Below, in pieces: positions 1 to 9,202 of a stretch of 41,334 nucleotides of DNA. A model generated the notes under the pieces. It saw nothing but the letters and a program-made list of their open reading frames with translations. It searched no databases and was not told the DNA's origin. Source of the DNA: Treponema sp. (lineage in GTDB: Bacteria > Spirochaetota > Spirochaetia > Treponematales > Breznakiellaceae); assembly GCA_009788065.1 (NCBI GenBank), contig WQSF01000011.1, positions 1-41,334 of the forward strand, read 5' to 3'. The translations under genes and the position numbers were made by a program. Positions within the stretch are counted from its first letter, which is position 1; each line of letters begins with the position of its first letter.

Positions 1-1892
1 AAAACGAAATTAACGCCGCTCTTGATAAAATGATTCTTTCCGCTTCCGGCTGGCGTTCCGTTTTTGCCGCTGACGGAGACGAAGAAAGCGCCTCAGGGGA
101 AGTCCCGAAGGCGTACTCGATAATCGCCGGTGCTGCCGCGTATGTATTTGCGGAATATCTCGCGCGGGGTGTGCAAAAAAAAACAGAGAACAAAGATAAT
201 ATTTTAAATAAACCTGTTGCGCTTTTAGGTACAGATACACGTCCTACCGGGAAGGCGATTATCGAAGCGATGATGTCTGTTTTACTTGCTTATGGCTGTG
301 AAGTACGTTATGCAGGTATTGTTGCGGCTCCCGAAATCATGGCATGGGCAAGGAAAGAAGGCGCAAAAGAAAAGGATAGATATAAACATGTTGGCTTTAT
401 ATACATTTCCGCAAGCCACAATCCAATCGGCCACAACGGCGTTAAATTCGGCTTAACCGACGGCGGCGTATTACCCGCTGAAGAAGCTATTTACCTAATC
501 GAAGAATTTAAAACGTTTATTAATAATGATGAAAATATTCAAAAGATTGAAAATATTATTTTTACCGCGAACCATACAAACGGAAGACAGGATGTTGAAG
601 ATGGGGTTCGTGCTGGTTCGTGGTTAAATTCTTCCCATAAACCCTCCGCCTATAATGCGTATTTTAATTTTGCAGAAGAAGTAGTATGGGACGGAAGTGA
701 TTTGCTTGCAGCCGCGGTGAGAGAGAACCTTGCGAAAAAACCGCTTGGCGTAGTCTGCGATTTTAACGGTTCTGCCCGTACAGTATCAATAGATACTGAT
801 TTCTTCTCAAAGCTTGGAATTCTAACAGGTGCCATTAATCATGAACCCGGACAGATTGTTCATCGGATTGTACCTGAAGGTGATTCTCTTAATCCCTGTT
901 GTTTATTGCTGGAAGCGGCGTATAAAAGCAATGACGCATATGTTTTAGGATATGTTCCCGACTGCGACGGTGACAGGGGAAACCTGATAATTTGGGACGA
1001 TGCAGTTAGTAAAGCGCGTCCTTTAGAATCGCAGGAAGTATTCGCTCTTGCTGTCGCTGCAGAACTTTCTCACCTTGTATGGACAGGCGGATTAAAATTT
1101 GACGAAACCGGAAAAGCTCTTACAAAAGCCGCCGTCGCCGTTAATGATCCGACATCGATGAGGATAGACAGAATCGCCGGAGCTTTCGGAGTTTCTGTTT
1201 TCCGCGCCGAAGTGGGGGAGGCAAATGTTGTTTCCCTTGCGAGGAAATTACGCGAAGAAGGTTATATTGCGCGTATCCTGGGCGAAGGTTCCGCAGGCGG
1301 AAACATCACTCATCCTTGCGCTGTTCGCGACCCTGTTAATACTGTTCTTGCTCTCGTTAAAATGCTTTGTGTCCGCTCAACTAACACAAAACCGGGACTT
1401 TTTGAGATTTGGTGTAAATATTCCTGTCAAATGGATAAATACTGCGCAGATTTTACGCTTGCAGACATAATCGCAAGCCTGCCCGAATTCACGACAACCC
1501 CCGTGTACCATGTTAACGCTGTTATGCGCATAAAAACGCCGGATCATTCTGTGTTAAAAAACCGTTATCAGGACATTTTCCTGCGGGAGTGGGAAAAAAA
1601 ACGGGATGAATTAAAAAATAATTATAATATTTTTAAATGGGAAGCCGCCGCTTACAACGGAATCGTGGAAAAAAGGAATATTAGCCGTTTTGGCGATGCC
1701 GGAAGAGGCGGTTTAAAAATCATTTTTTTCGATGACAAAAAAAGGGAAATAGCATATATTTGGATGAGAGGTTCTGCGACTGAACCGGTTTTCCGCATCA
1801 TGGCGGACGCGGAAGGATGCGATCAAGCTTTCGAACGGCGGTTGCTTGATTGGCAGAAGCAGATGATAATGGAAGCTGATAGTATAATTTAA
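1..1892 (+). CDS. Phosphohexomutase (phosphomannomutase/phosphoglucomutase family), 5' end outside the window
   Basis: Frame is open to the window edge upstream of the first ATG (NEINAALDKMILSASGWRSVF). Motifs: SASHNP catalytic loop, DCDGDRGN metal loop, GEGSAGG, RGSATEPVFRIM. Confidence 0.85.
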   Translation, partial: NEINAALDKMILSASGWRSVFAADGDEESASGEVPKAYSIIAGAAAYVFAEYLARGVQKKTENKDNILNKPVALLGTDTRPTGKAIIEAMMSVLLAYGCEVRYAGIVAAPEIMAWARKEGAKEKDRYKHVGFIYISASHNPIGHNGVKFGLTDGGVLPAEEAIYLIEEFKTFINNDENIQKIENIIFTANHTNGRQDVEDGVRAGSWLNSSHKPSAYNAYFNFAEEVVWDGSDLLAAAVRENLAKKPLGVVCDFNGSARTVSIDTDFFSKLGILTGAINHEPGQIVHRIVPEGDSLNPCCLLLEAAYKSNDAYVLGYVPDCDGDRGNLIIWDDAVSKARPLESQEVFALAVAAELSHLVWTGGLKFDETGKALTKAAVAVNDPTSMRIDRIAGAFGVSVFRAEVGEANVVSLARKLREEGYIARILGEGSAGGNITHPCAVRDPVNTVLALVKMLCVRSTNTKPGLFEIWCKYSCQMDKYCADFTLADIIASLPEFTTTPVYHVNAVMRIKTPDHSVLKNRYQDIFLREWEKKRDELKNNYNIFKWEAAAYNGIVEKRNISRFGDAGRGGLKIIFFDDKKREIAYIWMRGSATEPVFRIMADAEGCDQAFERRLLDWQKQMIMEADSII

Positions 1893-1905
1893 CGGAGGGA
1901 TAAAA

Positions 1906-2523
1906 ATGGGAATACGCGGAGAGATTTTTTCAAACAAAGTAGTTCTGCCAAACAGAACATATTTTTTTAACGTTAAGGAGAATCGCATGGGCGATCTCTA
2001 CCTTAACATTGTAGAAAGTAAAAACCGCGATTCAGGCGGCTTTGATCGCCAGTCTGTAATTTTATTTGCCGAAGATTTACAGGAATTTTTAAAAGGTTTT
2101 GATGAATCGCTAAAAGTGCTTGAAAAAGCGGCGCGCGGGAAAAAACATACCGGAGGGGAATCTTCACCCAGGCGCTCCGCGCCTAGACTCGGCGGTGGCG
2201 CCGGCAAAGGATCTGCAAGACGCGAAGAAGGCCGCGAACACACAAACCGCAGCGAAAAACGCGAACGCGCAAATGAGCGCGGAGATAGAACCGAGCGCGG
2301 TGAGAGACATGAACGCAGTGAAAGACATGAACGCGGAGATAGAACCGAGCGCGGTGAAAGATATGAACGCGGCGAGCGCGGTGAAAAACGCGGAAGAACA
2401 GGTGAGCACAGCGGACGCAGTTTTCGCGGCGGTGAACGCGGCAAGAACGCAGACAGAGGTGGAAGAAATGATCGCGGCTCTAAAGATGTAAAAAGAATAG
2501 TAGTTAAAAAGAAAGATATGTAA
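1906..2523 (+). CDS. PUR-alpha-like / DUF3276 nucleic-acid-binding protein with long Arg/Glu/Gly-rich repetitive tail
   Basis: N-terminal EIFSNKVVLPNRTYFFNVKENRMGDLYLNIVESK...GFDRQSVILFAEDLQEFLKGF resembles the PUR/DUF3276 domain (BpuR-like in Borrelia). Strong SD GGAGGG. C-terminal half is ER/RG repeats. Confidence 0.8.
   Translation: MGIRGEIFSNKVVLPNRTYFFNVKENRMGDLYLNIVESKNRDSGGFDRQSVILFAEDLQEFLKGFDESLKVLEKAARGKKHTGGESSPRRSAPRLGGGAGKGSARREEGREHTNRSEKRERANERGDRTERGERHERSERHERGDRTERGERYERGERGEKRGRTGEHSGRSFRGGERGKNADRGGRNDRGSKDVKRIVVKKKDM
2278..2357 (+). repeat. Imperfect tandem repeat with 54-bp period inside the PUR protein gene
   Basis: 26-bp identical core cgcggagatagaaccgagcgcggtga at 2278-2303 and 2332-2357, encoding ERGDRTERGERHERSERH / ERGDRTERGERYERGERG. 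Confidence 0.85.
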
Positions 2524-2578
2524 AATAATAATATTATATAAAAATATAGAATATTTTTAAGCAAAAGGAGAAACATAA

Positions 2579-3709
2579 ATGGCATTGATGAAGTCAAAAT
2601 ATATGCAGGTTATTAATCCCGTTTATGCAGGAGATATTCCTGCTTCAGAAATGAAGTTATCTTATATAAATTATAATTCAGAGTCTGCAGAAACAAAAGA
2701 TATTTCCACTATTGATGAAGTAATAGAACTTAAAAATGATTCAAAGATTTTATGGATAAATGTCAGCGGATTAAAAGACATTGAGTCGATCAAGCGTTTG
2801 GGTGAGTTACTGGAAATTCACCCTTTAACCATTGAGGATATTTTGCAGACAGAACAGCAGGCAAAAATGGAAGTCTTTGATAAATACAGATTTCTATTGG
2901 TTAAAACAATTATACAGAAAAAGAATACTTTTTACCGTTCAAATACCGGTAATAAAAAATTCTTCCTGCCGTGGAAGAATAAAAAAAATATACCTCAAGA
3001 CAGAGAAACGGATGAATTAATTATTACCCAGATTGGAATTGTTATTATGAAAAACATTCTTTTAACCTTTCAAGAATTATCAAGAGGCGCGTTTGAAAAT
3101 ATTAGAAGAAAAATAATGGAAAATACCGGTGAAATCCGCAAAATGGAAACTGATTATATTGCCTATTTAATAATTGATAAAATTGTCGATGAATATTTTA
3201 ACTCCATAAACCATTTGGAAGAACACATAGAAAATCTTGAAGATCGCGCTACAAGAACCAGCGATGATACATATATTGAGGAGATACAGGAAACAAAAAA
3301 ATATATTCTGCTTGTTAAGAAAGCGATTCTGCCTTTAAAAAATAATTTATTTATTATCTCCCGGCAGGAATCATTTTTCCAAACCGGAGAAATAAAACCG
3401 TTTTTACAGGACTTAATTGAAAATTTGGATCATGCGGTAATGCAGGTAGAACATTACCGCGAATGGCTGTCCAGCATTATGGAAGTTAACTTGTCTGTTT
3501 TATCGTATCAGTTGAACAAGGTTATGAAAGTTTTAGCCATGATTTCCGCCATCTTTATTCCGTTGTCTTTTATCGCGGGAATATACGGTATGAATTTTAA
3601 AAATATGCCTGAATTAGACACCAGCTTTGGGTATTTCATTGTTCTTGGCATAATGTTTTTGGTTGCGTTTGTTATGATTGTTTTCTTTAAAATTCGTAAG
3701 TGGTTCTGA
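2579..3709 (+). CDS. corA: CorA-family magnesium/cobalt transporter
   Basis: C-terminal YGMNFKNMPE (GMN motif) between two TM helices; long helical cytoplasmic domain; SD AGGAG. Confidence 0.93.
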   Translation: MALMKSKYMQVINPVYAGDIPASEMKLSYINYNSESAETKDISTIDEVIELKNDSKILWINVSGLKDIESIKRLGELLEIHPLTIEDILQTEQQAKMEVFDKYRFLLVKTIIQKKNTFYRSNTGNKKFFLPWKNKKNIPQDRETDELIITQIGIVIMKNILLTFQELSRGAFENIRRKIMENTGEIRKMETDYIAYLIIDKIVDEYFNSINHLEEHIENLEDRATRTSDDTYIEEIQETKKYILLVKKAILPLKNNLFIISRQESFFQTGEIKPFLQDLIENLDHAVMQVEHYREWLSSIMEVNLSVLSYQLNKVMKVLAMISAIFIPLSFIAGIYGMNFKNMPELDTSFGYFIVLGIMFLVAFVMIVFFKIRKWF

Positions 3710-3740
3710 GTTTTTATTAAGCCGGAAGCTTCGCTGTTTA

Positions 3741-4325
3741 TTAGTGTCTGGACTTCACATTAAAACTCAGCCTCTGAATCGGAGACGGTCCGTGTTTTAA
3801 AACCGCCTGTCTGTGCGCTTTTGTGGGATAACCTTTGTGTTTTTCATAACCGTATAAAGGATAAAGCTGCGCCATTTTATCCATGTAAATGTCGCGTTCG
3901 GTTTTTGCAAGAATCGATGCCGCCATAACTTCGGGAACCTTTGCGTCCGCTTTTATCATTGCTACACATGGAACGCATATTTTGGGGATGTATGTGCCGT
4001 CCACGATTGCGTTAATATTTTCGCTTGCCTTTTTTTCGCTTGATTTTTTAATCATGTCTTCGAAGGCGCGCGCCATCGCCAAAAGGCTCGCCTGTAAAAT
4101 GTTGATATTGTCTATTTCTTCATGCGTTGCCCAGCCGACACCCCAGAGAAGCGCTTTTTTCATGATGATTAACCGTGCTTCGTTTCTGCGTGCGGGCGTT
4201 AGTTTTTTTGAATCGTTTAATAACTTAATCGGAAAATCTTCGCTCAATATGACCGCAGCGGCGCAGACAGGGCCGGCAAGAGGGCCGCGCCCCGCTTCGT
4301 CAATTCCGCAGATCATCATTTCCAT
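3741..4325 (-). CDS. rnhB: Ribonuclease HII
   Basis: ICGIDEAGRGPLAGPVCAAAVIL, NDSKKLT, DAKVPEVMAASILAKTERD. Confidence 0.95.
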   Translation of the reverse strand: MEMMICGIDEAGRGPLAGPVCAAAVILSEDFPIKLLNDSKKLTPARRNEARLIIMKKALLWGVGWATHEEIDNINILQASLLAMARAFEDMIKKSSEKKASENINAIVDGTYIPKICVPCVAMIKADAKVPEVMAASILAKTERDIYMDKMAQLYPLYGYEKHKGYPTKAHRQAVLKHGPSPIQRLSFNVKSRH

Positions 4326-4944
4326 CCGTTATTATATGCATCGCCTCTTTTAAATTCGGATCGCGCGAATAATAATTATTTTCCAGTTCAATTTCTGTAA
4401 GCCCCATAAGCTCGTGGCTCATGTAATGAATCCAGTAGGTATCATCGTTGATTGATATGTCATGTTTTCTGCACCAGTAATCAGGATGTATAGGGAGCTG
4501 TTCTTTTTTATCATAAAAATATTTATAGTCATGAACCGCTATTTTAAGATCGTTTCTGGGGATTCCCTTGTCCAGAATTATTTGCGCAAGATGGTTAATT
4601 GTTTTTCCCGAATCAAATATATCGTCTATTAAAAGCACTTTATCCCCGACGCGGAGATAATCGGGCGAATATGTCCAGCCGTCAACCTTAACCTGATCGC
4701 TTTTTGCTACGTCTGTGTATGAACGGGCGACTACGGCGGCGTAATAAACCGGACGTCCCGCTTTACAGGACGGCGCTGTATCGTGAACAACTTTAAAGTA
4801 TTCGCTGATGATATTGCCAAGATACGCGCCGCCGCGAAGGGATACGTAAATAACATCGGGAAAAAATCCGTCGTTGTAAATGCGGTGTGCGAGTTTAATC
4901 GCGTTATCGCGAATCTCGTCGAATTGTAGAAATTCTTTTTTCAT
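4300..4944 (-). CDS. Phosphoribosyltransferase family protein (purine PRT-like)
   Basis: PRPP-binding motif VLLIDDIFDSGKTI and VIYVSLRGGAYLG. The ORF-track start at 4992 is trimmed to the ATG at 4944, which overlaps the upstream rhomboid stop as ATGA. Confidence 0.8.
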   Translation of the reverse strand: MKKEFLQFDEIRDNAIKLAHRIYNDGFFPDVIYVSLRGGAYLGNIISEYFKVVHDTAPSCKAGRPVYYAAVVARSYTDVAKSDQVKVDGWTYSPDYLRVGDKVLLIDDIFDSGKTINHLAQIILDKGIPRNDLKIAVHDYKYFYDKKEQLPIHPDYWCRKHDISINDDTYWIHYMSHELMGLTEIELENNYYSRDPNLKEAMHIITDGNDDLRN

Positions 4945-5513
4945 TGTTTCTGTCTCCTTGGCGGACGAATGAAGCCGAAGAAGCTTCCGCATAAGCCGCC
5001 GATTATATGCGCAAAATGAGAAATATTATCAGGACCGTCCGAATTACTGAAAATCTGTACGCCCAGATATAAAATTAATACAAGGATAAATGTAAGCGGA
5101 ATTTCTCCGGCTGAAAAATTGGTAAACGACGATAAAAGAATCATCATAAAGACAATGCCGGACGCGCCTAAAAGATAACTTTTAAAAAACAACACGTTTA
5201 ATATTCCTGTAGCAAGAGCCGTAACAAGCATCATTATAAGGAGAGGGACAGAACCGTAACTTTCTTCCAGCATGGGACCTATAAGCAGTATCAGCGTTAA
5301 ATTGTTTATTAAATGCGCCCAGTGGGCATGACCCATAACATGAGTTATTATCGATATCCAATTATTAAAATTACCGGTGCGAAACGCGTCTCTTCCGGGA
5401 ACCATAAACCAGTTTTCAACAAGACCGGGTATAAAAGTTCTTGATAAAAATAAAATAAACGCGCATAACAGTGCGAAAGACAGAACAGTCGGAGCGTTAT
5501 ATTTAATTCTCAT
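4941..5513 (-). CDS. Rhomboid-family intramembrane serine protease
   Basis: HWAHLINN, LLGASGIVF (GxSG serine motif), ISHFAHIIGGLCGSFFGF (catalytic His helix), multiple TM helices. Confidence 0.9.
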   Translation of the reverse strand: MRIKYNAPTVLSFALLCAFILFLSRTFIPGLVENWFMVPGRDAFRTGNFNNWISIITHVMGHAHWAHLINNLTLILLIGPMLEESYGSVPLLIMMLVTALATGILNVLFFKSYLLGASGIVFMMILLSSFTNFSAGEIPLTFILVLILYLGVQIFSNSDGPDNISHFAHIIGGLCGSFFGFIRPPRRQKQ

Positions 5514-6280
5514 AATTTCAGCTCAATCTCCACAGGGCAATGATCGGAGCCTTCAACTTCGGGCCTTATTACGGATGATTTTACCCTGGGAAGAAAACCT
5601 TTGTCTATACAAGTGTAATCGATTCTCCACCCGATATTTTTTGCGCGCGACTGACCCATGTATGACCACCATGTATAATGTCCTGTCTCGCCGGGATGAA
5701 AGTGACGGAACGTGTCAACATTGCCAGCCGTAAGAAATTTATCCATCCATGCGCGCTCTTCGGGAAGATAGCCCGCGTTTTTTTCGTTCGCCTTCGGGCG
5801 CGCAAGATCGATTGGAGTATGCGCGACATTATAATCGCCGCAAAGAAGAAAATGCCGTCCTTTTTTAACGATTGAATTGCAGAATTTTAACATTGCTTCG
5901 TTGAACGCCAGTTTATAATCAAGGCGTTTTCCTTCGTCCTGCGAATTTGGAAAATAAGCCGCTATCAAAGTAAAATCCTTATAATCTGCGGCCAATACGC
6001 GCCCTTCGTCGTCGAATTCCCCTTTACCAAGAAAACGCACATTTTCAGGCTGTATCTTTGAATAGATCGCCACACCGGAATATCCTTTCTTTTTTGCGCT
6101 TGCCCAAAAAGAAGAGTAAGACAATTTTTCCGGTTTTATAAATTGTGAAGAGAGCTGTCCCGGATGGGCTTTTGTTTCGTTAAGGCATATGATGTCGGGG
6201 TTTTCTTTGGCGAGCCAGTCGAAAAAACCTTTTTTTTCTATCGAGCGGATACCGTTTACGTTCCATGAAATAATTTGCAT
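5510..6280 (-). CDS. xth: Exodeoxyribonuclease III
   Basis: MQIISWNVNGIRSIEKKGFFDWL, ICLNETKA, CGDYNVAHTPIDLARP, WWSYM, IDYTCID, GSDHCPVEIEL. Confidence 0.95.
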   Translation of the reverse strand: MQIISWNVNGIRSIEKKGFFDWLAKENPDIICLNETKAHPGQLSSQFIKPEKLSYSSFWASAKKKGYSGVAIYSKIQPENVRFLGKGEFDDEGRVLAADYKDFTLIAAYFPNSQDEGKRLDYKLAFNEAMLKFCNSIVKKGRHFLLCGDYNVAHTPIDLARPKANEKNAGYLPEERAWMDKFLTAGNVDTFRHFHPGETGHYTWWSYMGQSRAKNIGWRIDYTCIDKGFLPRVKSSVIRPEVEGSDHCPVEIELKL

Positions 6281-6286
6281 AGATGA

Positions 6287-6315
6287 ATTATATAATATTT
6301 TCGCTTATGCGTCCA
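6287..6315 (-). promoter_or_regulatory. Putative sigma-70-type promoter of xth operon (predicted leaderless)
   Basis: On the minus strand: TGGACG (6315-6310), 17-nt spacer, TATAAT (6292-6287), TCATCT, then ATG at 6280. Confidence 0.6.
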
Positions 6316-6319
6316 CGAA

Positions 6320-9202
6320 TCAAAACTGCAAATTAATGCCGACGCCGATATGCCAAAATGATTCATTCCTTGTAATTGTGTTGGAAAATTTCCACGCTCC
6401 CCATAAATACGGCTCCAGAAAAAGCGGCGACATTTTAATCGGGATTGCGGATACAACAAGACCAAGTTTAAAAACTAAAGACTGGGCAAGATGTAAATCC
6501 CCGATCATCACTCCTTCAGCGCCGGGATCGCCCTGGCTGTCATATAAAACATTTCTGATCGACAATATACCGCGAAATCTGTTGTAATATACATGCGAGA
6601 AATTTCTTTGGATTTCAAGTGAGAAAACGCCGATACCTATTTCACATCCTGAAATCCAGTTAAGCTCAGGGCCGTTGGAATTTAAATACTCCTCTGACGA
6701 ATATGCCGCATATATGGCTTCGCTGAAATTTTTTGACGCTCCCTGCATATCCATACCAGATTTGTCATACGCGCCGTAAAGCGCTATAAAAAACGGAATT
6801 CTTTTTTCTACGTTCGCTGTAAATAATCCTTCAACACGCGGTTTAAAATCGCTTACAATATTGGCTCCTCTCAGACTGAAGGAAAAACCGTTCCCGAACA
6901 TTTCATAACGTCTCTGCAGACGGTTTGAAAATGAAAATGCCGCCGAATAGTAAAAAAAGCTTGACGTTTCTTTCCAGTTGTACGCGCTCGAAGCGCCGTC
7001 ATAAAGAGCGGCTCGCGAATAACCGCCGCCTACAGAAAACCCGTATGTAAAACGGCCGGGTGTATGGGAAAAATTCGCGCTTAGACCCAGTTGAGTAATG
7101 CGATATGGAAAACTTAAATTTGTTTCCACCTTATCGTTAAATACCAGTGTTACGGGAAATCCCGGTACAGTGCTTTGCCATTTAAAATCCTGTATCCTTG
7201 CCATTCTATACACGGCATCATAGAAGAGAAAAAAAGTAATCATGTTTCTGTCGGACGGATCTGTCAATAAAGAAAAAATACCGCCGCCGTCAAGCGATAA
7301 ATAAGGAAATTCTTCTGTATACCGGATGAAAGGCACGGGCAGCCATAAATTAAAGGGATTCATGTAAGCGATACTTAAAAACGGTTTTGACGGAATTTGC
7401 GATGAAGAATTCTCCATTGGCGGATCAGAAGGTTCTTCCCATCCGGCTTTCGCGACAAGACCGTATTCATTCGCGTCTTGTTTAACCATTATAATATTAA
7501 TTAATGTTCCTGAAATTGAATCCGCTGTTTCAGGAAAACGCAGCACTTCGTCTCCAGCGAAAAAATTGCCGCTGTAAAAGATTTCTCCGTTAACTGATAC
7601 AGGGTTAAAAACTCCGCCCGAAAAATCGCGGCTGTTAAAAACAGCCCGCATGGAATTAAAATCGACGGAGGCGAGCTTGTACATTCTGTCGTCTGAATTG
7701 TAGCTAAAAAGCAGTTTATTTTCCAATACATTTAAGCCGCGCATATAATGCCAGTAATTTCCGTTACCTGTCGATTCTTCTATTTTAAAAAGTTCTCTTG
7801 ACGCATAATTAAAAAGAAATAGTCTTCTTATACCGTGTTTTGCCGCGATAAATACAATCCTGTCATTATCTAAAACTTGAGGTCCTGAAAACATTAATGT
7901 TTCATTTCCTTTAAAAAGTATTTCCTCATTGCCGTTAAAGTCCGTATACACAATATTGTTATTATGCAGCTCTGATTTAATCCCTATCGCGCCGTCGCGA
8001 AAATATCTTGCCTTGTAAAAAGAGTGTATCGTTCTTCCGGTTTTCTTTCCTGTTTCCGCGTCTTGCTCGATGACTACAGCCTTAAACATTTCACCCATCG
8101 AGTTATATCCCGACACAAGCAGTTTTGTTCCGCAATCAGAGATATCCAAATCGTATGAATAAAACGAATTTGTATTAAATGAGCGGATAACATCAGTTTG
8201 AGAATTATAAACAAGTATTTTATCTTCCGCCGATTCAAGAATATAAATATTGTCCCCGTATGCCGCCATTTTTGAAACCGCTCTCTTTGTTTCTTTTAAA
8301 AATCGATACTGCGCAGGAAGAACAGAGCCGGGTTTTTCTTCAATATCGTCTAAAGCAAGAGATAATCTAAAGGTTTCCCACGCGTCTAAAATGTAAATCC
8401 CGTATACTTTATTAAAAGCGTCATAAAAACGCGAACGGTACACAAAAAGGGAGAATTTTATAAATCTGTCGCTTCCAATAGCTTTCCAAAGTTCCGAGTA
8501 TTTTTCCATACCGTATTCTTTCTGAAGCCACGCGGAAAAAAGCCCGCCGTAATCGTAATAAATACCGCTCTGATCCGGCAAATCATAAAAACCAGATGTT
8601 TTAAAAGGTTCTAAAAATTTATTTTCATAAATCGCCTGTCTTAATTTTTGTTTTATTAAAGGATCATTCGCTCTTCCAAAACCGGTAAGGCTTTCAAAAC
8701 TTACCGTAGCGCCTTCGATCATGAATAGCGGCGCGTTTAAATAGGCGGGCGAAGCCCAATATCCGAAAACTCTTCGCATGAACTGATAAAAACGGTTTCC
8801 TGTGTTCAATGTAACAGCGTGTACCAGTTCATGCAGAAAAAGTCCTTTCAAATTATTTTCGTAAACTGTCCATTCCAAATCCATAGGAGTGTCGTATAGT
8901 ACAATGTGGGGACGGGGAAGGTGCGCGTAATAACCGTTAAACATATCGGTATGCGCAGTGAATGTAACGGGAATACGAACGCGGACTTCGATGCCCAGAA
9001 TCGATGTTAAATCTTTATATAAATTGTCTGCATATTCCGATAAAAGCCTCGCGCTCGGCTCGGATTCTTTTGGAAATATAATATCAAAATGTTCTGTTTT
9101 TATTACACGAAAGAATTTAAAAGGTTTAAAGAGCTGCGCATCCGCGGCGGCGGAAACGTATAGAAAAAAAACCAATATTAATAAATATTTAATATTTTTC
9201 AT
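6320..9202 (-). CDS. Secreted gluzincin metallopeptidase (peptidase MA-like) with beta-propeller-like middle and C-terminal outer-membrane barrel-like region
   Basis: Signal peptide MKNIKYLLILVFFLYVSAAADAQ; HELVH zinc motif (8819-8833) followed by FMIEGATVSFES; alternating beta-strand C-terminus ending WHIGVGINLQF. Confidence 0.75.
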   Translation of the reverse strand: MKNIKYLLILVFFLYVSAAADAQLFKPFKFFRVIKTEHFDIIFPKESEPSARLLSEYADNLYKDLTSILGIEVRVRIPVTFTAHTDMFNGYYAHLPRPHIVLYDTPMDLEWTVYENNLKGLFLHELVHAVTLNTGNRFYQFMRRVFGYWASPAYLNAPLFMIEGATVSFESLTGFGRANDPLIKQKLRQAIYENKFLEPFKTSGFYDLPDQSGIYYDYGGLFSAWLQKEYGMEKYSELWKAIGSDRFIKFSLFVYRSRFYDAFNKVYGIYILDAWETFRLSLALDDIEEKPGSVLPAQYRFLKETKRAVSKMAAYGDNIYILESAEDKILVYNSQTDVIRSFNTNSFYSYDLDISDCGTKLLVSGYNSMGEMFKAVVIEQDAETGKKTGRTIHSFYKARYFRDGAIGIKSELHNNNIVYTDFNGNEEILFKGNETLMFSGPQVLDNDRIVFIAAKHGIRRLFLFNYASRELFKIEESTGNGNYWHYMRGLNVLENKLLFSYNSDDRMYKLASVDFNSMRAVFNSRDFSGGVFNPVSVNGEIFYSGNFFAGDEVLRFPETADSISGTLINIIMVKQDANEYGLVAKAGWEEPSDPPMENSSSQIPSKPFLSIAYMNPFNLWLPVPFIRYTEEFPYLSLDGGGIFSLLTDPSDRNMITFFLFYDAVYRMARIQDFKWQSTVPGFPVTLVFNDKVETNLSFPYRITQLGLSANFSHTPGRFTYGFSVGGGYSRAALYDGASSAYNWKETSSFFYYSAAFSFSNRLQRRYEMFGNGFSFSLRGANIVSDFKPRVEGLFTANVEKRIPFFIALYGAYDKSGMDMQGASKNFSEAIYAAYSSEEYLNSNGPELNWISGCEIGIGVFSLEIQRNFSHVYYNRFRGILSIRNVLYDSQGDPGAEGVMIGDLHLAQSLVFKLGLVVSAIPIKMSPLFLEPYLWGAWKFSNTITRNESFWHIGVGINLQF

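Noticed and set aside
2120-2491. Overlapping plus-strand 123-aa ORF (ASAVKDMNAEIEPSAV...)
   Set aside because: Frame-shifted shadow of the ER-rich repeat in the PUR gene. Its regularity follows from the DNA repeat, and there is no SD.
1998-2597. 199-aa antisense ORF rich in LSPRS repeats
   Set aside because: Reverse-complement shadow of the same repeat; no independent coding evidence.
3716-3740. GAAGCTTC palindrome between corA and rnhB as a terminator
   Set aside because: Short stem with no following T-run.
3889-4353. 154-aa plus-strand ORF antisense to rnhB
   Set aside because: rnhB is unambiguous on the minus strand, and this ORF has no recognisable domain or SD.
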